Positions 38,161 through 47,782 of a DNA stretch of 64,000 nucleotides are shown piece by piece. Location of the stretch: NCBI GenBank assembly GCA_031628995.1, contig JAVLUO010000001.1, forward strand, positions 62,001-126,000, given 5' to 3'. A model generated the notes under the pieces. That model did no database searches. It saw only the letters and a list, made by a program, of their open reading frames with translations, and was not told the origin of the DNA. The stretch comes from Bacillota bacterium LX-D. Lineage in GTDB: Bacteria; Bacillota; DUOV01; Zhaonellaceae. The translations under genes and the position numbers were made by a program. Position 1 is the stretch's first letter; each line of letters starts with the position of its first letter.

Positions 38161-40025
38161 AGAACCTCCACCCCAAACATTACGATAATTAATAGCGAAG
38201 AGATAATAACTCCAAATTTATAAAGCTTACCTTCTCCAAAATACTGTTCTAAATAGTAGTTTCTAATTTCATAAGTCTTAGTTCCCATGACACCGTTAAA
38301 CTGAGTCTTATCGGGTACATTGGCACCGCCAAGATAAGTATCTACCTTGCGGAAGCTTTTGCCATATGAAAGCATTTTTAATGGCAATAAAACGACCAAA
38401 CCCATCATAACGCTGATAATGGCAACAGTAGTTTTTGTTAGTGTTATGCTGCTTCCATAAACCAGAGCTACGTATGGTTCAACCATGGAGCTGGACATTA
38501 CTGGAAACAAGAAACAAATTGCAATTGTCATTAAACCTAATACAAGCAGCGGCATCCATTGGGCACCTTCTATATGATTTACGACCTTCTTCGGTGCTTC
38601 CGTTACTGCAATAAGTTTTCCCATCCATTTAATCCAGAAGAACAAAGTTGTTGCGCTACCAAATGCTAAGAAAAGGGCGAAAATTGGTTGAATCTTGACT
38701 AAAGCTTCCATAGCGGCCCATTTACTAACCAGCATTCCAAAGGGGGCCAGGAACATACCGGCAATACCAATCATCATTAATACTGCTATCTTTGGCATGC
38801 TAACAATTAAACCATCCATACCCTCAATATCCCTGCTGTCAATTTTTTGGTCAACAGTTCCGCAGCAGAGGAACAGTAATGCTTTAGCAATAGCATGGAA
38901 AACAACTAAGAAGACAGCTGCCCAAACTGTTTCGTTTGTTCCAATAGCAGCGCAAGTTACAATTAAGCCTAAATTGGAGATAGTAGAATAAGCTAAAACT
39001 CTTTTTGCAGTGCTTTGAGAAATTGCGATACAAGAAGTTAGCAAGAAAGTTACTGCTCCAACCAAAGCTACGATTAGTCCAACAACTGTTCCCTGTAAAA
39101 TAGGAGCTAATTTAATAATTATATATACGCCTGCTTTTACCATAGTGCTGGAGTGTAGTAAAGCTGATACCGGTGTTGGTGCCACCATAGCTCCCAGCAG
39201 CCATGAGGAAAATGGCAATTGGGCCGATTTAGTTAAGCCCGCAAAACTTATGAGTACTGCAGGAATTAAAGCATATTCTGGGCTGAGAGAAATTAATTTA
39301 TCTAGTTCAATGATTCCTGAATTCAAATACAGGTAAACGATAGCTGAGGCAAAAGCTAGTCCACCAAGTAAATTCATTATTAAAGCTCGGAAAGAATTGT
39401 TAATTGCCTCTTCAGTTTGGGAATAGCCAATTAAAACGAAGGAACAAATGGTTGTAATTTCCCAGAAGAAATATAACCAAAGTAAGTTGTTAGATAATAC
39501 GATGCCGAACATAGCTGAAAGAAAGGCAAAAAGTATAAAGAAAAACAATTTTTTTCTGTCCTTAACTTCCGGATGTTCGTGATGGTACTCATCCATATAG
39601 CCTGCAGCATAATAACAAATCAAGCTGCCTACTACACCGATAATTGCTATCATGATTGTTGTTAATTGGTCAAAGAATAAAGCATTTTCTACTTCCAAGT
39701 GATGTCCGTAAGTTAGGTCAAAGTAAACCATCAATCCTGCCTGCAAAACCATCAACAAAGAAGCTAAATATTTTTTGTGTTTGATGCCTGCAATGAAAAC
39801 ATACAAAGCTAAAGCTACTTCAATTAAAAGCATTCCATAATTAATAAGTTCTGAAGAAAAATTAAAATAAACAGGTGGGCTACTAAAATATAGCGCCAAA
39901 AAATAAATTGAGACAGCAACCAGAGCAAGTGATGCCACTTTCGTTAAAAAGTTCCGTAAGTTGTTGGGCAAAATGCAAAGGATAAATGCTGTCGCCAGTG
40001 GAAATAAAACTAAAAACAAAATCAT
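38157..40025 (-). CDS. echA: Ech-type hydrogenase antiporter-like subunit A (NuoL-like)
   Basis: A 622-residue membrane protein with some 14-16 helices, related to NuoL/Mrp antiporter subunits. Charged residues expected in the ion path are seen in FFWEITTICSF, AGLTKSAQLPF and ALLHSSTMVKAGVY. It is the first gene of the echABCDEF-hypABFCDE operon. ATG 40025 starts the first hydrophobic helix; a GTG five codons upstream is an alternative. The enzyme would use reduced ferredoxin to make H2 while pumping protons or sodium ions, or the reverse. Confidence 0.93.
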   Translation of the reverse strand: MILFLVLFPLATAFILCILPNNLRNFLTKVASLALVAVSIYFLALYFSSPPVYFNFSSELINYGMLLIEVALALYVFIAGIKHKKYLASLLMVLQAGLMVYFDLTYGHHLEVENALFFDQLTTIMIAIIGVVGSLICYYAAGYMDEYHHEHPEVKDRKKLFFFILFAFLSAMFGIVLSNNLLWLYFFWEITTICSFVLIGYSQTEEAINNSFRALIMNLLGGLAFASAIVYLYLNSGIIELDKLISLSPEYALIPAVLISFAGLTKSAQLPFSSWLLGAMVAPTPVSALLHSSTMVKAGVYIIIKLAPILQGTVVGLIVALVGAVTFLLTSCIAISQSTAKRVLAYSTISNLGLIVTCAAIGTNETVWAAVFLVVFHAIAKALLFLCCGTVDQKIDSRDIEGMDGLIVSMPKIAVLMMIGIAGMFLAPFGMLVSKWAAMEALVKIQPIFALFLAFGSATTLFFWIKWMGKLIAVTEAPKKVVNHIEGAQWMPLLVLGLMTIAICFLFPVMSSSMVEPYVALVYGSSITLTKTTVAIISVMMGLVVLLPLKMLSYGKSFRKVDTYLGGANVPDKTQFNGVMGTKTYEIRNYYLEQYFGEGKLYKFGVIISSLLIIVMFGVEVL

Positions 40026-40104
40026 GTTCACTGCCTTCACTTTCCTTTCTTTGGGTACCCATTATGTTATATGTCTGCTTTTACATTAACATTATTAGTA
40101 AACT

Positions 40105-40122
40105 AGGAAAATGTAATTTCCT
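40105..40122. promoter_or_regulatory. Palindrome AGGAAA-N6-TTTCCT upstream of echA
   Basis: A perfect 6-bp inverted repeat with a 6-base centre stands 80 bases before the echA start, in the leader of the hydrogenase operon. It has the geometry of a dimeric regulator site, but I know of no regulator to assign. Confidence 0.3.
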
Positions 40123-40296
40123 GTCGTTTATTGTTTTATATTATTCTGAAAAATTGAAATTTATTTAATTTTGCACAACAATTGAATAATTAAATTATTT
40201 CTAGGACTATCTTGCTCTTTCTGTTTAGACTATTTTCATCAAAATATATTAAAAATTTAAAATTGTCACTAATCCTATTATCTTTATTATATTTTG

Positions 40297-40332
40297 ATTC
40301 AATACTTAATTCAATACTTGATTCAATACTTG
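40297..40332. repeat. Three tandem 12-bp repeats upstream of the hydrogenase operon
   Basis: Three direct copies of ATTCAATACTTG (the first ends in A) run without gaps. They lie in the gene-free 443-bp stretch 40026-40468, between echA and the his operon terminator. One helical turn is about 10.5 bp, so copies face nearly the same side. A 68-codon open frame through it on the minus strand is low-complexity and I do not regard it as a gene. Confidence 0.6.
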
Positions 40333-40417
40333 ATGCAACGGATGTCAAAAACAAATGCAGTAATATTATCTTATAACTAAACAATAATTGAAACAAATTT
40401 TAAAATGTAAGCATAAA

Positions 40418-40465
40418 AAAATCGTAAATAATCTAGCTAAAATAGCATAGAAAATTTACGATTTT
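40418..40465 (-). terminator. Terminator of the his operon
   Basis: A 12-bp stem, AAAATCGTAAAT and its complement (40418-40429, 40454-40465), starts three bases past the hisIE stop. On the minus strand it is followed by TTTATGCTT. Confidence 0.75.
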
Positions 40466-40468
40466 ACT

Positions 40469-41128
40469 TTATCTCCTGCCCTGCAATTCCTCTGCAATTT
40501 TTTCTAAACTTACGCATTGTTGTACTAATAAAACCAATAAGTGATATAACAAGTCCGAAACTTCGTATGCAACTTCGCTTTCACTATTATTTTTAGCAGC
40601 TATAATTACTTCAGCCGTTTCTTCCCCGACTTTTTTTAGTATTTTGTCTATCCCTTTTTCAAATAAATATGTTGTATAGGATTTTTCTGGCCGTTTTTCC
40701 TGCCGGTCTAGAATTACTTCGTGAATTTCTTGTAAAACGCCCCCGAGTTTTAAGCCTCCAGATTGCTGGACTTCCTGAACTTTACTCTTGCCGTCTAGTT
40801 CCAATTTATTGTGGAAACAGGAATGATACCCTTCATGACAGGAGGCCCCAGTCTGTTCGACTTTAATTAGTAAAGTGTCAGCATCGCAATCAAAATACAT
40901 TTCTTTTATTTTTTGCACATGGCCAGAAGTCGCCCCTTTATGCCACAGTTCTTGCCTGCTGCGGCTATAGAACCAGGTTTCACCTGCAGCTAGAGACTTT
41001 TGCAGAGACTCTTCGTTCATATAGGCTAGCATCAATACTTTGCCGCTTTTTGCTTCTTGGATTATTGCCGGTATTAAGCCCTCCGAATTATATTTAATCT
41101 GTTTTAAATTAATTGTCCCTTCACTCAT
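40469..41128 (-). CDS. hisIE: Bifunctional phosphoribosyl-AMP cyclohydrolase / phosphoribosyl-ATP pyrophosphatase
   Basis: A 219-residue fusion for steps 2 and 3 of histidine synthesis. The HisI half (about 1-115) has [22 protein letters not shown] and the zinc-binding CHEGYHSCF. The HisE half (about 125-219) is the helical MazG-like pyrophosphatase with [15 protein letters not shown]. Its start overlaps the hisF stop by four bases. It is the last gene of the operon. Confidence 0.96.
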   Translation of the reverse strand: MSEGTINLKQIKYNSEGLIPAIIQEAKSGKVLMLAYMNEESLQKSLAAGETWFYSRSRQELWHKGATSGHVQKIKEMYFDCDADTLLIKVEQTGASCHEGYHSCFHNKLELDGKSKVQEVQQSGGLKLGGVLQEIHEVILDRQEKRPEKSYTTYLFEKGIDKILKKVGEETAEVIIAAKNNSESEVAYEVSDLLYHLLVLLVQQCVSLEKIAEELQGRR

Positions 41129-41883
41129 TTTCTAACTGTCACTCCGTTCTCCGCTAAATACTCCTTAGCTTCGGCAATTGTATACTCTCCATAGTGGAAA
41201 ATGGACGCAGCCAAAACTGCGTCAGCTTGACCTGTAGTTAAACCGTCCAACAAATGTTCCAAGCGTCCAACCCCGCCGGAAGCAATCACAGGAATATTGA
41301 CGGTCTCACTTACGGCTTTAGTTAATTCCAGATCGTAACCGTCTTTAGTGCCGTCTCGGTCCATACTAGTTAAGAGAATTTCTCCTGCTCCCCTGTTCTC
41401 TACTTCCTTTGCCCAAGCTAGGACATCCAATCCCGTATGGGTTCTCCCTCCATGAACGAATGCTTCCCATGAGCCCTTATCTTTCCGTCTAGCATCAATG
41501 GCCACAACGATACACTGGGTACCAAATTTTTTAGCTGCCTCTTCTACTAGCTGAGGGCGTTCTACTGCAGGAGTACAAAAAGATACTTTATCAGCCCCGG
41601 CCGCTAGCATTGTCCGAATATCCTCAAGAGTTCTTAAGCCACCGCCTACGGTAAAAGGAATAAATACCTGTTCCGCCGTACGGCGCACTACATCTAGCAT
41701 AATGTCTCTTGCTTCTACAGAAGCAGTTATATCGAGAAAGACTAGTTCATCAGCTCCTGCCCGATCATAGGCAGCAGCTAAAGCTACAGGGTCTCCTGCA
41801 TCTTTAATGTCTACAAAGTTAACACCCTTCACAACTCTGCCTCGATGCACATCTAAACAGGGAATAATTCTTTTGGCTAGCAC
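41125..41883 (-). CDS. hisF: Imidazole glycerol phosphate synthase cyclase subunit
   Basis: A 252-residue TIM barrel that, with HisH, forms imidazole glycerol phosphate and AICAR. The catalytic Asp is in [14 protein letters not shown] and the second in [14 protein letters not shown]. It overlaps hisA at the start and hisIE at the end. The AICAR by-product feeds PurH, which is encoded about 17 kb further on. Confidence 0.98.
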   Translation of the reverse strand: MLAKRIIPCLDVHRGRVVKGVNFVDIKDAGDPVALAAAYDRAGADELVFLDITASVEARDIMLDVVRRTAEQVFIPFTVGGGLRTLEDIRTMLAAGADKVSFCTPAVERPQLVEEAAKKFGTQCIVVAIDARRKDKGSWEAFVHGGRTHTGLDVLAWAKEVENRGAGEILLTSMDRDGTKDGYDLELTKAVSETVNIPVIASGGVGRLEHLLDGLTTGQADAVLAASIFHYGEYTIAEAKEYLAENGVTVRK

Positions 41884-42617
41884 TTATGCTCACCTTCCTC
41901 AAATATAGCCAAAGCCTCCGGCAATGTAATACTACCTGCGTAAAGTGCCTTGCCAAGAATAGCTCCTTCAATACCGAAACCCTCTATTTTTTTCAGGGCT
42001 TCTAAATCGGCCAGAGAAGAAAAACCCCCGGAAGCAATTACACGCAACCCTGTTTTTGCTGCTAATTCTTGGGTGCTAGCTAAATTTGGTCCCTGTAAGG
42101 TTCCATCTAAAAGGGTGTCCGTAAAAATAACTCTTTTTATCCCCAATTTCTTCATATCAGCAGCAAGTTCAAGATAAGTTTTAGTACTTTCCTTTTCCCA
42201 ACCGTTAGTAGATACTAGGCCATTTTTGGCATCAAGCCCTAAAACAATTCTTTCATCATATAAAGCACAGGCTTCCTCTACCAGCTGAGGATTTGTTACA
42301 GCAGAGGTGCCTAAAATAACTCTATTCACACCTTCCTCAAGTAAACTTTTAATGGTATTTAAATCCCGAATACCACCGCCTAGCTCCACAGGAATGTTAA
42401 TAGTACGAATTATTTCTTTTACAACAGCTAAATTCTGGGGTTTACCGGCGAAAGCACCATCTAGGTCCACTAAATGAAGAAATTTTGCCCCCATACTTTC
42501 CCATTTCTGAGCAACTGCAGCTGGCTTCTCGGAAAAAACAGTGGCTTGATTCATTTGTCCTTGATATAGGCGGACACATTTCCCATCTTTTAAATCTATG
42601 GCCGGTAAGATTAACAT
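41877..42617 (-). CDS. hisA: ProFAR isomerase
   Basis: A 246-residue TIM-barrel isomerase (phosphoribosylformimino-AICAR ribotide isomerase). The catalytic Asp is in [14 protein letters not shown] and the second in [14 protein letters not shown]. It overlaps hisH by seven bases and hisF by seven. Confidence 0.97.
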   Translation of the reverse strand: MLILPAIDLKDGKCVRLYQGQMNQATVFSEKPAAVAQKWESMGAKFLHLVDLDGAFAGKPQNLAVVKEIIRTINIPVELGGGIRDLNTIKSLLEEGVNRVILGTSAVTNPQLVEEACALYDERIVLGLDAKNGLVSTNGWEKESTKTYLELAADMKKLGIKRVIFTDTLLDGTLQGPNLASTQELAAKTGLRVIASGGFSSLADLEALKKIEGFGIEGAILGKALYAGSITLPEALAIFEEGEHKC

Positions 42618-43222
42618 TGCTGCACCAACTCTCCATAATTTTTCAAAATTTTCAAGCCATTAGTACTACTTTTTTCAGGATGAAACTGAATGCCAAAAAC
42701 ATTTTCTCTGCCTACTATAGCTACAACGTCCTGTCCATAGTCCGTAGTTGCTAAAATTACATCGGGCTCGGCAGGTATTACATGATAAGAATGTACAAAG
42801 TAGTAGGAGGATCCGGATTTGATTCCCTCTAAAATGGGGGTTTCTTGTTCAATTGCAAGTTGATTCCAGCCCATATGAGGCACTTTTAAACCGGCAGGTA
42901 GTTTTTTAACTCCTCCTTTAAAAATTCCCAAACCCTTATAGCATCCATTTTCTTCACTATATTCGAACAAAAGCTGCATTCCTAAACAAATCCCCAACAA
43001 TGGCTTTTTAGACTCAACAACTTCCGTAATTACCTCTAGCAGATTATGTCCTTTGAGGCTTTTCATGGCATCAGCGAAGGCACCAACCCCCGGCAGCACA
43101 ACTCCTTTGGCCTGTAAAATTTCAGCTGGATTATTGGTAATATAAGCTTCACACCCTACGCTTTCCAGGCCTTTTTGTACACTTCTCAGATTACCCATAC
43201 CATAGTCAATTATTGCAATCAT
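42611..43222 (-). CDS. hisH: Imidazole glycerol phosphate synthase glutaminase subunit
   Basis: A 203-residue class I glutaminase that channels ammonia to HisF. The nucleophile is in GICLGMQLLFEYS, and the His-Glu pair is in FGIQFHPEKSS. ATG 43222 has AAAGGA eight bases upstream; an ATG three codons earlier is in frame but too close to that site. Confidence 0.96.
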   Translation of the reverse strand: MIAIIDYGMGNLRSVQKGLESVGCEAYITNNPAEILQAKGVVLPGVGAFADAMKSLKGHNLLEVITEVVESKKPLLGICLGMQLLFEYSEENGCYKGLGIFKGGVKKLPAGLKVPHMGWNQLAIEQETPILEGIKSGSSYYFVHSYHVIPAEPDVILATTDYGQDVVAIVGRENVFGIQFHPEKSSTNGLKILKNYGELVQQC

Positions 43223-43249
43223 TCTAACCATCCTTTATGATACGAATTT

Positions 43250-43837
43250 CTATAAAAGCCCCTTGGTAGAGGGAATACCTTTCCCCTTTGGGTCTACACC
43301 GACTGCTTGCCGTAAAGCCCTTGCTAAAGCTTTAAAAATAGCTTCAATCAGATGGTGAGTATTTTGACCGTAGAATTTTTTTAGATGCAATGTTAAACCA
43401 CTATTTAGGCAAAAAGCCCTCATAAATTCCTCCACTAATTCCGTATCAAATTGACCTAACTTAAAAAGAGGAATATCTATATCAAAATTTAGGTATGGAC
43501 GGCCGCTAATATCTACAGCTGCCAGAATTAAAGTTTCATCCATCGGCAAAATCATTTGCCCATAACGATAAATATTTTCTTTTGTACCTAGAGCTTGTTG
43601 GAAAGCTTGCCCTAGGACAATGCCAATATCCTCAACAGTGTGATGTCCATCCACATCTAAATCCCCTTGGGCTTGTAACTCCACATCAAAAGAACCATGT
43701 TTTGCCCATAACTTAAGCATATGGTCAAAAAACGGGATACCTGAAGTGCCTAAAAATTCTCCACTGCCATCTAAGTTAATTTTAATCTGTATTTCCGTCT
43801 CTCCAGTTTTTCTGGCTATTTGCCCAATTCTAGCCAT
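43250..43837 (-). CDS. hisB: Imidazoleglycerol-phosphate dehydratase
   Basis: A 195-residue monofunctional dehydratase without the phosphatase domain found in enterobacterial HisB. Manganese-binding histidine motifs are FFDHMLKLWAKH, DGHHTVED and GQNTHHLIEAIFKA. It lies between hisD and hisH. Confidence 0.97.
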   Translation of the reverse strand: MARIGQIARKTGETEIQIKINLDGSGEFLGTSGIPFFDHMLKLWAKHGSFDVELQAQGDLDVDGHHTVEDIGIVLGQAFQQALGTKENIYRYGQMILPMDETLILAAVDISGRPYLNFDIDIPLFKLGQFDTELVEEFMRAFCLNSGLTLHLKKFYGQNTHHLIEAIFKALARALRQAVGVDPKGKGIPSTKGLL

Positions 43838-43845
43838 TAATACAC

Positions 43846-45129
43846 CTACCCTTGTACTCTAACTCTAATGGCATTTGCGTGAGCATCTAGTCCCTCAACT
43901 GTAGCCAATTTAATCACATCTTTAGCAGCGGCATTTAAGCCAGATTGGCTGTAGGAAAGAACACTAGATTTTTTAAGATACATGTCTACATTTAATAAGG
44001 AATAAAATTTACCTGTACCTCCCGTAGGTAAAACGTGGTTAGGGCCGGCATAGTAATCACCTAATGGTTCTGGAGTAAAGTGGCCTAGGAAGATTGCTCC
44101 TGCGTTTTTAATTTTTCCAAGGAGCTCCATTGGATTATCAACAGCCAGTTCCAAGTGTTCAGGAGCAAAATCATTAGCTAAATCTATAGCCTCTTCAATA
44201 TCACGAGTAATTACAATACCGCTGCCGTTATCTATAGACTGGCGGGCAATTGCTACTCTGCTCAACTTACCTAACCAATTTTCGACTTCTTGCTGTACTT
44301 CTTCAGCTAACTTTTTGCTAGGAGTAATTAAAACTGCCTTAGCTAAAGTATCGTGCTCAGCTTGGGAAAGAAGATCAATAGCCACAAAGCGCGGATTAGC
44401 AGTTTCATCGGCCACAATTAAAATTTCACTTGGCCCGGCTAACATATCGATATCTACCTGACCATAGACTAGTTTTTTAGCTACAGTAACATAAATATTT
44501 CCAGGCCCAACAATTTTGCGGACTGGTGCAAGACTTTCTGTTCCATAGGCTAAGGCTGCAACGGCTTGGGCACCACCCATTTTATAAATAGCTGTAACGC
44601 CGCATTCTTGGGCTGCTACTAAAGTATATGGATTCATTTTACCATCTTTTCCAGGAGGTGATACCATAATAATTTCTTCCACACCTGCAACAATTGCCGG
44701 TAGAGCAGTCATTAACACGGAAGAAGGATAAGCTGCTGTCCCTCCCGGAACGTAAAGACCTACTCTGTCTAAAGGACGATAAATTAATCCTGTTATATTT
44801 CCTTGTTCGTCAACATTCCACCAGGAATTCTGCAGCTGTTTCCTGTGGTAACCCATAATATTTTCTTTAGCTTGGCTTAAGGCATCTAAAAATTCCTGAT
44901 CGACACTATTATAGGCTTCTTCAATCTCTGCTTTAGATACTTGCCAAGTAGCCTTGGTTAATTCAGCTTGATCAAAACGTTTTGTATAAGCAAATACTGC
45001 TTCTTCTCCATTAACACGTATATCTTCTACAATCTTTTGCACATTGTTTACTATTTCTTGATTTAAACTGTGGCCTTCTCTTAAAAATACGGAAGCTCCC
45101 TCTTCTGTGCTTTGGTATATTTTAATCAT
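43846..45129 (-). CDS. hisD: Histidinol dehydrogenase
   Basis: A 427-residue enzyme that performs the last two oxidations of histidine synthesis. Recognisable segments are RVGLYVPGGTAAYPSS, KIVGPGNIYVTVAKK, LLSQAEHD and the C-terminal LPTGGTGKFYSLLNVD. Start is ATG 45129, preceded by GGAGAT; a GTG one codon earlier is possible. No hisC aminotransferase gene is in the operon, so that step is encoded elsewhere. Confidence 0.97.
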   Translation of the reverse strand: MIKIYQSTEEGASVFLREGHSLNQEIVNNVQKIVEDIRVNGEEAVFAYTKRFDQAELTKATWQVSKAEIEEAYNSVDQEFLDALSQAKENIMGYHRKQLQNSWWNVDEQGNITGLIYRPLDRVGLYVPGGTAAYPSSVLMTALPAIVAGVEEIIMVSPPGKDGKMNPYTLVAAQECGVTAIYKMGGAQAVAALAYGTESLAPVRKIVGPGNIYVTVAKKLVYGQVDIDMLAGPSEILIVADETANPRFVAIDLLSQAEHDTLAKAVLITPSKKLAEEVQQEVENWLGKLSRVAIARQSIDNGSGIVITRDIEEAIDLANDFAPEHLELAVDNPMELLGKIKNAGAIFLGHFTPEPLGDYYAGPNHVLPTGGTGKFYSLLNVDMYLKKSSVLSYSQSGLNAAAKDVIKLATVEGLDAHANAIRVRVQG

Positions 45130-45146
45130 CACTTTTATCTCCTTTA

Positions 45147-45812
45147 CTATTGTTTTTGGCTGCAGGCTTCACGGAATTTAGCTGCTATTTCCATTAAACG
45201 CTGATTTTTAATGCGATAGCTTACCCGATTAGCTATTAGTCTTGAAGTAGCTTCAAAAATTTCAGCAACGCTTTTCAAGCCATTTTCCCGTAAAGTTGTC
45301 CCTGTGGAAACAATATCCACAATCATTTCCGCCAAGCCAACCCGAGGAGCTAATTCAATATTGCCGTGGAGCTTAATAATTTCCATCTGCATTCCTTGTT
45401 TAGCAAAAAAACTAGCTGCCACGTTGGGAAATTTAGTAGCTACCCTGCTATGATTTAATTTATTTATTTGAAATTTGCCGTTTTCCTGATAGGAGGCTAT
45501 AATTTTCTCCGGCATAGCTACAACAAATTTGCATTTACCAAATTTTAAATCTACTAATTCAAAGATATCGACTTTAGCTTCCACAATGGTATCTTTGCCT
45601 ACTATGCCTAGGTCTGCAGCTCCATACTCAACGTAAGTAGGGATGTCTGTAGGTCGGCAAATAATATACCTTACCCGGGCTGCTGGATAATCGAAAAGTA
45701 AGCAACGGGAATCTGTCTCCAAACCCTCAGTAGGAAGCCCAATTTTAGCCAACAATTCAATGCTGGTTACTCCTAGTTTGCCTTTTGGCAAAGCAATTGT
45801 TATATAATCCAT
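45147..45812 (-). CDS. hisG: ATP phosphoribosyltransferase, short form
   Basis: A 221-residue HisG of the short type, which lacks the C-terminal regulatory domain and needs HisZ. It catalyses the first committed step of histidine synthesis. Family signs are [10 protein letters not shown], the phosphate-binding [12 protein letters not shown] and the [11 protein letters not shown] region. It follows hisZ by two bases. Confidence 0.97.
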   Translation of the reverse strand: MDYITIALPKGKLGVTSIELLAKIGLPTEGLETDSRCLLFDYPAARVRYIICRPTDIPTYVEYGAADLGIVGKDTIVEAKVDIFELVDLKFGKCKFVVAMPEKIIASYQENGKFQINKLNHSRVATKFPNVAASFFAKQGMQMEIIKLHGNIELAPRVGLAEMIVDIVSTGTTLRENGLKSVAEIFEATSRLIANRVSYRIKNQRLMEIAAKFREACSQKQ

Positions 45813-45814
45813 TA

Positions 45815-46984
45815 TTATTCTTCTCCGTTCAACTCTAAGATTTGCTTAATTTCCTTCTCTCTCGCATATTTTTCTAATTGGACTTGATCTAGCTGCTGTA
45901 AATCTACTTCTACACTATAGCCCTGAGAGCGTAATTCTTTAGCTTTATGCAGCAAAGTACCATAATCACTACCCGTAAGCAGAAAATCAATTTGAGGTGA
46001 ATCAATTCCGCTGCTTTGAGTCAACATGACCCTTTCTAAACCTAAGGCAAAACCTGTTGCTGGATAATTTAAACCAAATTTACTAAGTAAACCATCATAC
46101 CGTCCCCCGCCGCAAACGGGGTAGCCTAAGCCGGAGGCATAACCTTCAAAAACAATACCCGTATAATATTCAAAATCCCGTAAAATGCTAAAATCAAAAA
46201 ATACATAGGAAGCCAACCCGATTTTTTCTAAAATCTGATATACTTCTTCTAAAGATTTTAAAGCTCCAATTACATCAAGATCTTCACTTAAGGTCAGTGC
46301 CTTGGTCAAAACTTCCTTCCCTCCATGTAAAGAGGCTAATTCCAAAAGCTTAAAACTTTCTTCCCTAGAACAGCCATGTTGATCTAAAATATTCTCTAAT
46401 TCAACAAAATCCTTAGCTATAATAGCCTGTTTAACTTGATTAAAAATACTAGGATCTTGGACTACTTGAGCAATTAGGCCCTTTGTAACCAGCACTTGCC
46501 CTATGCCAATTTTAAATTGTAATTTACAAGCCAGCAAAGCTTCAATGGCTAAAGCAATTACTTCTGCGTCAGCACCTACTCCCTGACTTCCGATTAACTC
46601 CACTCCAGCCTGACTAAATTCCCTTAAGCGGCCAGTTTGAATGCTTTCGTAGCGATAAGTGCTGCCGGTGTAAAAAAGGCGCAAAGGCAACAAAGAATTG
46701 CGTAGATAAGTTGCAACTAACCTGGCTATTGGAGTAGTCAGATCAGGACGCAGGGCTAAAATATGACCCTCTCGATCAATAAAATTAAACAATTGTTCCA
46801 CAGGATTACCTGCTTCTTTTAATAATTCATAAAACTCAAAGGTAGGCGTAGCTACTTCCTGGTAACCCCATTGGTGAAACAAATCAGCTAAATTATTTTC
46901 TAGTAACCTTTTCTGCCAAGCTTCCTTCGGAAGAGTATCTTTGACACCTGTCGGTATTTTCAAAAAAGGCTTAAAATTATCCAT
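45815..46984 (-). CDS. hisZ: ATP phosphoribosyltransferase regulatory subunit
   Basis: A 389-residue histidyl-tRNA-synthetase paralogue that partners short HisG and confers histidine feedback. It keeps class II synthetase-like segments ([40 protein letters not shown]) but lacks a C-terminal anticodon-binding domain. As first gene of the operon it is preceded by a candidate operator. Confidence 0.94.
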   Translation of the reverse strand: MDNFKPFLKIPTGVKDTLPKEAWQKRLLENNLADLFHQWGYQEVATPTFEFYELLKEAGNPVEQLFNFIDREGHILALRPDLTTPIARLVATYLRNSLLPLRLFYTGSTYRYESIQTGRLREFSQAGVELIGSQGVGADAEVIALAIEALLACKLQFKIGIGQVLVTKGLIAQVVQDPSIFNQVKQAIIAKDFVELENILDQHGCSREESFKLLELASLHGGKEVLTKALTLSEDLDVIGALKSLEEVYQILEKIGLASYVFFDFSILRDFEYYTGIVFEGYASGLGYPVCGGGRYDGLLSKFGLNYPATGFALGLERVMLTQSSGIDSPQIDFLLTGSDYGTLLHKAKELRSQGYSVEVDLQQLDQVQLEKYAREKEIKQILELNGEE

Positions 46985-47000
46985 TTTGGCACCTCTAACG

Positions 47001-47043
47001 CTTTAGTATGTTAAAGTGGTAATGTATTAAAGTGATATTACCA
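47001..47043. promoter_or_regulatory. Candidate operator of the his operon
   Basis: Two overlapping symmetric elements lie 17-59 bases before hisZ: CTTTAGTATGTTAAAG (47001-47016, arms CTTTA/TAAAG) and TGGTAAT-N13-ATTACCA (47017-47043). The sequence TTAAAGTG also occurs twice as a direct repeat. A YerC/HisR-type repressor gene lies immediately upstream, so a role in histidine control is plausible but unproven. Confidence 0.45.
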
Positions 47044-47091
47044 TCATCTATTACTTCTGTCAATAACTAAACTTAAAATTTTTCAATTAAA

Positions 47092-47124
47092 AAGCAACTT
47101 GCTAAATATACGAGCAAATTGCTT
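47092..47124 (-). terminator. Terminator of the yerC/hisR-type gene
   Basis: A 12-bp stem (47092-47103 with 47113-47124) whose single irregular pair becomes G-U only in minus-strand RNA, followed there by TTTTTAATTG. It separates the regulator gene from the his operon. Confidence 0.75.
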
Positions 47125-47142
47125 AAGACAATAGTTGCGCAC

Positions 47143-47439
47143 CTAACTTCGCTTCAATCTTTCCAGTACCAGCTTATAGCCATCGGCACCATAATTTAAT
47201 TCTCTCTTTACTCTGCTGATAGTTGCAGTGCTGGCTCCCGTTTTTTCTCCAATGGTTGTATAGGTACAATCTTCCTGCAGCATCTTTGCTACCTCCAACC
47301 GTTGAGCTATTGCCTTAATTTCAGCTACAGTACATATATCTGAAAAAAAGCGATAGCATTCTTCTCTATTCTGAAGGCACAAAATAGCATCAAATAAGCT
47401 ATCGACAGTTTCATCTTGCACTTTGTGATTAAAAGCCAT
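47143..47439 (-). CDS. TrpR-related repressor YerC/HisR
   Basis: A 98-residue protein of the TrpR/YerC family. It has VAEIKAIAQRLEVAKML followed by a helix-turn-helix with YTTIGEKTGASTATISRVKREL. Members near histidine genes in Firmicutes have been proposed to act as histidine-responsive repressors (HisR). Here it lies upstream of hisZ in the same direction, with its own terminator and a palindromic region between them, which supports that role. Confidence 0.9.
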   Translation of the reverse strand: MAFNHKVQDETVDSLFDAILCLQNREECYRFFSDICTVAEIKAIAQRLEVAKMLQEDCTYTTIGEKTGASTATISRVKRELNYGADGYKLVLERLKRS

Positions 47440-47546
47440 TTCAGTTCCCCCTACCCTGCTCCTAACTTTCTAATAGAAAGTATTTTCTACAATACTATTT
47501 TAATTCCTTTTTGTTTAAAATTCTTTGAACTAAACATAGGTAATAA

Positions 47547-47575
47547 TTGACTGCTTTTTTTCCATATGATATGAT
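47547..47575 (+). promoter_or_regulatory. Sigma-A promoter of the S-box metNIQ operon
   Basis: TTGACT (47547-47552), a 17-base spacer and TATGAT (47570-47575) predict transcription from about 47582, just before the riboswitch. Confidence 0.7.
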
Positions 47576-47596
47576 TAATTGCAGTTAAATATTATT

Positions 47597-47762
47597 TACT
47601 CTTATCAAGAGTAGGTTAAGGGACTGGCCCGATGCAACTCGGCAACCAGTTAGATTTGCATTTCAATCCTAACCCGGTGCCAAATCCTGCAGACTTGCTT
47701 CTGGCAGATGAGAGTTACAGCAATGTAAGCCTTTCTGCTTGTGTAGGAAAGGTTTATTTTAG
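47597..47762 (+). promoter_or_regulatory. SAM-I (S-box) riboswitch with intrinsic terminator
   Basis: The aptamer shows the S-box core: CTTATCAAGAG (P1 side), GGACTGGCCCGATG, CGGCAACC, CGGTGCCAA-TCC and the closing GATGAGAG (47707-47714). An intrinsic terminator follows: CCTTTC 47730-47735 pairs with GAAAGG 47747-47752 and runs into TTTATTTT. By known S-box logic, SAM binding favours termination, so metNIQ is expressed when methionine/SAM is low. With the promoter it fills the gene-free stretch 47440-47782. Confidence 0.95.
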
Positions 47763-47782
47763 TTTAGGAAGAGGAAATCAAA

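Noticed and set aside
40190-40396. 68-codon minus-strand frame with Ser-Ile-Glu repeats upstream of the his terminator
   Set aside because: The repeats come from the 12-bp tandem DNA repeat. The sequence is low-complexity, has no Shine-Dalgarno site and runs through AT-rich intergenic DNA.
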